In this document: positions 7,559 to 11,375 of the stretch, in pieces
Layout of the letters: each line of letters starts with the position of its first letter
Numbering within the stretch: position 1 is the stretch's first letter
Source: a bacterium Ga0077546
GTDB taxonomy: Bacteria; Cyanobacteriota; Vampirovibrionia; Obscuribacterales; Obscuribacteraceae
Assembly: GCA_001464165.1 (NCBI GenBank)
Contig: LNEX01000018.1
Coordinates: 1-11,375 of the forward strand
DNA: 11,375 bases
Direction: 5' to 3'
The notes under the pieces: generated by a model
The model's input: the letters and a program-made list of their open reading frames with translations, nothing else
Told to the model about the DNA's origin: nothing
The model's database searches: none
Program-made: the position numbers and the translations under genes

Positions 7559-7592
7559 AGACAGCCAGATCATAACGCGATCACGGCTGTCT
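7559..7592 (-). terminator. Terminator or attenuator between tsf and pyrH
   Basis: AGACAGCC (7559-7566) pairs with GGCTGTCT (7585-7592), and GATC/GATC inside (7568-7571 with 7579-7582) can extend the stem. On the minus strand the stem is followed by TCTCTTTT, an imperfect U-tract. It starts 21 bases after the tsf stop. A partial terminator here would lower pyrH-frr-glmS transcription relative to rpsB-tsf. Confidence 0.5.
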
Positions 7593-7613
7593 ATCTATCT
7601 ACATGGCATTGGT

Positions 7614-8534
7614 TTAAGCGGAAGCTTCAGTCTCTTCGGTAGCATCGCCATTGTCACCAAGGATGAATAAGGCATAGCGCACAACTTTAGCCTCAACACC
7701 CATTTCTTTGCCCTTGGCTGCCAGGTATTTGGCAACTGACTGCTGGGGGTCTTTGACGAAAGGTTGTTCACTGAGAACACGCTCAGCCAAGAGCTTGTCA
7801 ACACGGCCAGTGACGATTTTTTCTTTCATCTCAGGCTTCTTGTCAGCCAGATCGGCTTTGCCTAATTCAATTCTGCGCTCGTTTTCGATAACTTCTGCTG
7901 ATATGTCGTCGCGGGTCAAGAATGTAGGCTTAGCTGAAACAACATGCATAGCCAATTCGCGAGCGACGGCTTGCAAGTCGGCTTGGTTAGCCACTGCTTT
8001 ATCGGTTTCAATCTCGACGATTGCACCCATCTTGCCACCCAATGTGTGGATGTAAAGACCGGTAGTGCCATGGGGCTTAGACAAATCGAAGACAGCGAGG
8101 CGCTTTACTGAAATATTTTCGCCAATCTTAGCGATAGTCTCGGTGACAGCTTCTTTTACTGTTTTGCCATCTAAAGGTAAAGTCAACAAAGCTTCTACAT
8201 CAGCTGGCTTTTTGCTACCGGCCAATGCAGCAATTTCTTTGCCAAGGGCAACGAACTGGTCATTTCTGGCGACGAAGTCGGTTTCGCAGTTGATTTCAAC
8301 TAGCGACGCTACTTTGCCGTCAGCACTAACTTGGCCAACCACAAGACCTTCAGAAGTTGCGCGGCTAGCTTTTTTGCTGGCTGATGCAGCACCTTTTTGT
8401 CTGAGAAGCTCGAAGGCCTTATCAAAATCGCCAAGAGCCTCTACTAGAGCTTTCTTGCAGTCCATCATCGCTGCGCCTGATTTCTCGCGCAAGTCTTTGA
8501 CCATGGACGCCGATACTTCAACCACTGTACTCAT
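7614..8534 (-). CDS. tsf: Translation elongation factor Ts
   Basis: Nucleotide exchange factor that releases GDP from EF-Tu. The 306 residues include the N-terminal UBA-like domain (SASMVKDLREKSGAAMMDCKKAL, about 8-30) and the conserved TDFVARNDQF, which contacts EF-Tu, at about 85-94. The core is duplicated, with GAIVEIETDKAVANQADLQ as its second half. It is longer than the short cyanobacterial/plastid-type Ts of about 200-220 residues and closer to the E. coli length. It ends with an acidic, probably disordered tail (GDATEETEASA). ATG 8532-8534 is preceded by GAGGATAGGAG. It follows rpsB by 51 bases in the standard rpsB-tsf order. Confidence 0.96.
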   Translation of the reverse strand: MSTVVEVSASMVKDLREKSGAAMMDCKKALVEALGDFDKAFELLRQKGAASASKKASRATSEGLVVGQVSADGKVASLVEINCETDFVARNDQFVALGKEIAALAGSKKPADVEALLTLPLDGKTVKEAVTETIAKIGENISVKRLAVFDLSKPHGTTGLYIHTLGGKMGAIVEIETDKAVANQADLQAVARELAMHVVSAKPTFLTRDDISAEVIENERRIELGKADLADKKPEMKEKIVTGRVDKLLAERVLSEQPFVKDPQQSVAKYLAAKGKEMGVEAKVVRYALFILGDNGDATEETEASA

Positions 8535-8585
8535 CTCCTATCCTCATGTGAAAGTGGAAATCGTCAATAAAAAAATTCTGGAAAA

Positions 8586-9413
8586 TTAGCCTTCGCTAGA
8601 AGCTTCAGCTGGTGCTGGCTCTTCGCCTGCGCCGACAACAGCCATTTGCGGCTCAGCCTCGCTAACAACTTCAGGAGCGCCATGTTCTTTCCAATCAGTT
8701 TTTTCTGCTGGAAGCTCAACTTGAACGCCTGCTCCTTGTTTACCGTCAAGAATAGAATCAGCAATTTTGCCGACAATTAACTTGATTGAGCGAATGGAGT
8801 CATCGTTACCAGGAATTACGTAGTCGATGCCATCTGGATCGCAGTTAGTATCGATAATTCCTACTGTAGCGATGCCGATTTTCTTGGCTTCGTTGACGGC
8901 TATAAATTCGCGTTTCTGGTCGATGATGAAAAGTACATCTGGCTTACCACGCATGGTTTTGATACCACCCAGTGATTTTTCCAGTTTCAGTAGTTCACGG
9001 TTAAGAACGGATTGTTCTTTCTTACCGCGGCGGAATAGATCGCCGCTATCGCGCATTTCTTCCAATTCTTTCAGACGGTTGATACGCAATCTGATTGTTT
9101 CAAAGTTGGTGAGCATGCCGCCTAACCAGCGACGGTTGACGTAGTGGGCGCCGCAACGTTTTGCTTCTTCTTCAACGATTTCAGAAGCTTGTTTCTTGGT
9201 GCCGACGAAAATAATGTTTTTCTTTTCGGAAGCACATTTTCTGATGTATTCACAGGCTTTATCGAGAGCGCGAGTGGTTTGCTCAAGGTCGATAATATAA
9301 ATGCCGTTTCTTTCACCATAGATGTAAGGTCTCATCTTGGGATTCCAGCGGCGGGTTTGGTGGCCGAAGTGAACGCCTGCTTCCAAAAGTTGTCTCATCG
9401 ATGCTACTGGCAA
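8586..9413 (-). CDS. rpsB: 30S ribosomal protein S2, TTG start
   Basis: Small-subunit ribosomal protein that joins late in assembly. The 275-residue product has the signatures [96 protein letters not shown] and DYVIPGNDD. The last 45 or so residues are an Ala/Glu-rich acidic tail beyond the usual S2 core. The start is TTG 9411-9413, giving [17 protein letters not shown] lies 9 bases upstream, and cyanobacterial S2 proteins begin MPVVS. The next ATG (9396-9398) would sit too far from that site. The long leader upstream suggests autogenous control by S2, as known in other bacteria. Confidence 0.96.
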   Translation of the reverse strand: MPVASMRQLLEAGVHFGHQTRRWNPKMRPYIYGERNGIYIIDLEQTTRALDKACEYIRKCASEKKNIIFVGTKKQASEIVEEEAKRCGAHYVNRRWLGGMLTNFETIRLRINRLKELEEMRDSGDLFRRGKKEQSVLNRELLKLEKSLGGIKTMRGKPDVLFIIDQKREFIAVNEAKKIGIATVGIIDTNCDPDGIDYVIPGNDDSIRSIKLIVGKIADSILDGKQGAGVQVELPAEKTDWKEHGAPEVVSEAEPQMAVVGAGEEPAPAEASSEG

Positions 9414-9765
9414 GGGTAATTGCTCCTTAGATAATGGGTAGGCCAGAAGGTATGGCGGAACTAGATTCCTGATAGAGGTTCTGCTGTGGCAAACACCAAG
9501 CGAAATTGGCGACGGCCTTCCGTAGGACCGCCCGCTCTATCAGAACTACAAGGTATCACCCTTAGACATGCACTGGGGCGAATCTCTAGAGAACCTTAAC
9601 GGTTCGCTTAAGAATTGGCCTTGAGACCATATTTCCTCCGGCACAGAGTGTTGAAACCTAATCTCAGTCTAGCTTTGTAGTCTCTTTGGCACGGCCAGCG
9701 GGGTACAGGAGAGGCGTTGTCATGGCCGGAGAAAGGCCCATATATGCCTATTTGTGGACTCTTTA
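9414..9765 (-). promoter_or_regulatory. Long structured 5' leader of rpsB
   Basis: About 350 bases of untranslated sequence between the divergent promoter zone and rpsB. The clearest element is a 9-bp helix, CTCTATCAG (9535-9543) with CTGATAGAG (9469-9477), enclosing a GC-rich arm near 9508-9534 (GGCG/CGCC ends). Others are GCGAA/TTCGC enclosing AACC/GGTT near 9579-9608, and GCCA/TGGC near 9442-9456 close to the ribosome binding site. No terminator-type U-run was seen, so control is more likely at translation than by attenuation. S2 leader regulation is known from other bacteria, but I cannot match this one to a described class. Confidence 0.5.
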
Positions 9766-9783
9766 CTAATAACTAGTTATAAT
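9755..9783 (+). promoter_or_regulatory. Promoter of the HNH gene, facing away from rpsB
   Basis: A perfect -10 TATAAT (9778-9783) lies 17 bases after TGGACT (9755-9760), which matches four of six -35 positions. Transcription would begin near 9790. The AT-rich block also carries -10-like sequences on the minus strand (TATTAT, TTATAA with TTAGCA upstream), so the rpsB promoter probably overlaps it. The 12-base palindrome ATAACTAGTTAT (9769-9780) overlaps this -10 box and could be an operator. Confidence 0.5.
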
Positions 9784-9797
9784 AATACAACGTAAAC

Positions 9798-9822
9798 TTT
9801 TGCTAACCTGCTGCTAGCAAAA
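9798..9822 (+). repeat. Perfect inverted repeat between the divergent genes
   Basis: TTTTGCTA (9798-9805) and TAGCAAAA (9815-9822) are an 8-bp perfect inverted repeat with a 9-base spacer. In the HNH transcript it would form a hairpin in the 5' leader, about 25 bases before the start codon. As DNA it could be a regulator's binding site near the rpsB promoter. Confidence 0.5.
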
Positions 9823-9846
9823 TTTAAGTAGCCGAGTGAGGGTAAA

Positions 9847-10341
9847 GTGTCGAAAGTATTAGTGCTCAATGCATCCTACGAACCGCTCAATATCTGCACC
9901 TGGCGCCGTGCTGTTGTCTTGTTGATGAAGGGTAAAGCAGAACAAATCGAGAACAATGGCAAAGAAATCTATACCGATTTGCCCTTGCCTACGGTCATAC
10001 GTCTGCGTTCATACGTCAAGATTCCCTACAAAGAAATCAGCTTGTCGCGCCGCAACATTCTGCACCGTGACAATTACATATGCCAATATTGTGGCGACAA
10101 ACGGCATGATCTCACTATTGACCATATCATTCCGCGTTCGCGGGGTGGCTTAGACAGCTGGGATAATGTAGCTGCTGCTTGCTTGCGTTGTAACGTTAAA
10201 AAAGGCGATCGCACACCGAAAGAAGCCGGTATGCCGCTCAACACTACGCCAAGACGGCCAATGTCACATGTTGTCTTTGAGATTTCGAAGCACGCAGGAG
10301 CCGCCGAATATGATTGGAAGAAGTATGTAATTGGGGCATAG
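9847..10341 (+). CDS. HNH endonuclease-family protein, cyanobacterial type
   Basis: 164 residues. The HNH fold is in the second half: a zinc-binding CQYC (Cys79, Cys82), the core LTIDHIIPRSRGG with the catalytic Asp92-His93 pair, Asn107 in SWDNVAAAC, and a second Cys pair (CLRC, 112-115) followed by N116 and KKGDRTP. All expected metal and catalytic residues are present. The N-terminal 65 residues (MSKVLVLNASYEPLNI...) are the conserved domain of this stand-alone family, common in cyanobacteria and actinobacteria, whose cellular role is not settled. There is no methyltransferase, intron or phage gene beside it, so it is unlikely to be a restriction or homing enzyme; a DNA-repair or housekeeping role fits better. 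The start is GTG 9847-9849 with GAGGG 5 bases before. It is divergent from rpsB and upstream of priA. Confidence 0.9.
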   Translation: MSKVLVLNASYEPLNICTWRRAVVLLMKGKAEQIENNGKEIYTDLPLPTVIRLRSYVKIPYKEISLSRRNILHRDNYICQYCGDKRHDLTIDHIIPRSRGGLDSWDNVAAACLRCNVKKGDRTPKEAGMPLNTTPRRPMSHVVFEISKHAGAAEYDWKKYVIGA

Positions 10342-10458
10342 CTTGAATTATTTCAGTTAAAGTTAGAGCTTTCCGACTGTTCCAATTGTTGTCTATATTA
10401 AAGAGCTGCTTTGGCTATGTTTTGGCAGTTGTACTTTTTTTGATGCAGGCAATGCACT
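10342..10458 (+). other. Short intergenic spacer between HNH gene and priA
   Basis: No gene. A -10-like TATATT (10394-10399) without a good -35, and a T-run (10435-10441) preceded only by a weak CTGC/GCAG pairing, are the only marks. Cotranscription of priA with the HNH gene is possible. Confidence 0.4.
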
Positions 10459-11375
10459 ATGCTGAATGCTTGTGAGACCGGTGCCATGACTGTTCAGTCT
10501 GATATTTTTACATTGCCTGAGAAAGCACTTTTTGTTAGTGTCATCCTCGACGTACAGATTCAGGGCTTGAAGGATAGATTATTTACTTACAAAGTGCCAG
10601 AAGCCTTGCTTGGCAGCGTTTTTATTGGCGCTCAGGTGATTGTTCCTTTTGGGCCAAGACAGCTTGTTCCTGGTTATGTCATTGAACTTTTGGCTCACTT
10701 TGAAGCTGACTATGCCATCAAGGAAATTCAAGAAGTCCTTGAGCCTGAGCCACTTTTTGACCAAGACTATATAGATTTTCTTGCTTATATTGGTAAGCAA
10801 TATTGCTCTTCATTGCAAGAGGTAATTGCAGCAGCTATACCTGCTTGTTTAACTACTAAACTTAAGAGGGTGGTCAAGCTGGGCCCTCAGTCTTCTTTTC
10901 AGGGCGAGGAGATAAGGGCAGACGATGCCGCTAATTTGATTCTATCTCTACTGCGTGATTCCGCTAAAGGGGCACTAAGTTTAAACTTATTGCGCCAGCG
11001 TTTTGAGCAGGTTGGTCGCAAAGCGCGACCTAAGCTCGGTCTTCTGCAGTTTCAGCGAGCACTGCGCGATCTGGTAAAAGCTGAAGTCTTGTTGACTGAA
11101 GTCGAAGAAGAAGGCTCCATCGCGGCTAAGACTGCCACTTTTCTAAAGTCGCTGCCGCCCGATAAGCTAGCTGATGCGTTTCCGCTAGCAAAGACAGTTA
11201 AACAGAGAGCTGTGTTAGAAGCCCTCAGAAAAATAGAAGTTGATGATCAAGCGTCTTCTAGCTCTTGCACTATATCTAGGTTGGCAGAGGCCGCCGGTGT
11301 TAGTCGCGCTACTGTTGAAAAGTTAGTTGCTGCTGGCCTAATAATTGCATACAGTGAAGAAGTTCAACGCGACTC
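10459..11375 (+). CDS. priA: Primosomal protein N' (PriA helicase), N-terminal part, cut by window edge
   Basis: PriA restarts stalled replication forks as a 3'-5' DNA helicase. An open frame of 305 codons runs to the right edge. The N-terminal 3'-DNA-binding domain is recognisable: VSVILDVQIQ, FTYKVPEALL, the GAQVIVPFGPRQLVPGYVIEL stretch, then VLEPEPLFDQDYIDFLAYIGKQYCSSLQEVI and AAAIPACL. A winged-helix-type region follows (SRLAEAAGVSRATVEKLVAAGLI near the edge). The Walker A and helicase motifs would lie beyond the window. The start is uncertain: ATG 10459 (in frame, TGA just upstream, weak AGG) or ATG 10486, which would shorten it by nine residues. Neither has a strong ribosome binding site. 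It lies 117 bases after the HNH gene on the same strand. Confidence 0.88.
   Translation, partial: MLNACETGAMTVQSDIFTLPEKALFVSVILDVQIQGLKDRLFTYKVPEALLGSVFIGAQVIVPFGPRQLVPGYVIELLAHFEADYAIKEIQEVLEPEPLFDQDYIDFLAYIGKQYCSSLQEVIAAAIPACLTTKLKRVVKLGPQSSFQGEEIRADDAANLILSLLRDSAKGALSLNLLRQRFEQVGRKARPKLGLLQFQRALRDLVKAEVLLTEVEEEGSIAAKTATFLKSLPPDKLADAFPLAKTVKQRAVLEALRKIEVDDQASSSSCTISRLAEAAGVSRATVEKLVAAGLIIAYSEEVQRD

Noticed and set aside
8065..8589. 174-codon plus-strand ORF opposite tsf, and similar antisense ORFs opposite rpsB, frr and glmS
   Set aside because: These are mirror frames of well-supported conserved genes, with Ser/Ala/Leu-rich sequence and no domain.
10205..10212. GCGATCGC, the cyanobacterial HIP1 octamer, in the HNH gene
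   Set aside because: I noticed only one exact copy, so it is no evidence of HIP1 enrichment or of lineage.
9847..10341. HNH protein as part of a restriction, homing or defence system
   Set aside because: No methyltransferase, intron, phage or defence gene nearby; the sequence fits the conserved stand-alone family found next to housekeeping genes.
10405..10441. Possible terminator before priA (T-run 10435-10441)
   Set aside because: The only preceding pairing is a 4-bp CTGC/GCAG stem with a long loop, too weak to call.

Overview
This window reads as a chromosomal housekeeping region of a bacterium, probably from the non-photosynthetic cyanobacterial lineage (Melainabacteria/Vampirovibrionia, perhaps Obscuribacterales-like). 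That placement is inference. It rests on the cyanobacterial-style S2 N-terminus ([19 protein letters not shown]), the roughly 165-residue HNH protein of the kind common in cyanobacteria, and a kinesin-light-chain-type TPR protein beside a CHASE-like/PAS histidine kinase. No mobile element, CRISPR array, tRNA or rRNA was recognised.

Layout. (1) 1-2088, minus strand: a sensor histidine kinase cut by the left edge, preceded by a small TPR protein; a doubtful 57-codon ORF bridges them. (2) 2089-2788: a 700-base intergenic stretch without a credible protein gene. It holds a strong rho-independent terminator, several helices that together look like a roughly 200-nt structured RNA on the minus strand, and a separate long hairpin. 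(3) 2789-9413, minus strand: a large gene cluster transcribed right to left, rpsB - tsf - pyrH - frr - glmS - a YdhS-like FAD/NAD(P)-binding protein. The last gene is split by a frameshift. (4) 9414-9846: a divergent control region with the long, structured rpsB leader and an AT-rich promoter zone. (5) 9847-11375, plus strand: an HNH endonuclease-family gene and the start of priA, cut by the right edge.

How the genes fit together. rpsB, tsf and frr serve translation (30S protein S2, EF-Ts, ribosome recycling). pyrH makes UDP, and glmS makes glucosamine-6-phosphate, so the cluster joins translation to nucleotide and cell-wall precursor supply. A hairpin between tsf and pyrH may partly uncouple the two halves. 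The YdhS-like gene starts 22 bases after glmS and was probably the last gene of the operon.

No protein-coding system here looks new. The best candidates for undescribed biology are non-coding: the putative structured RNA at about 2249-2456 and the roughly 350-nt rpsB leader. Two coding anomalies also deserve checking: the frameshift in the YdhS-like gene, and the histidine kinase, whose only in-frame upstream ATG is followed by a stop codon.
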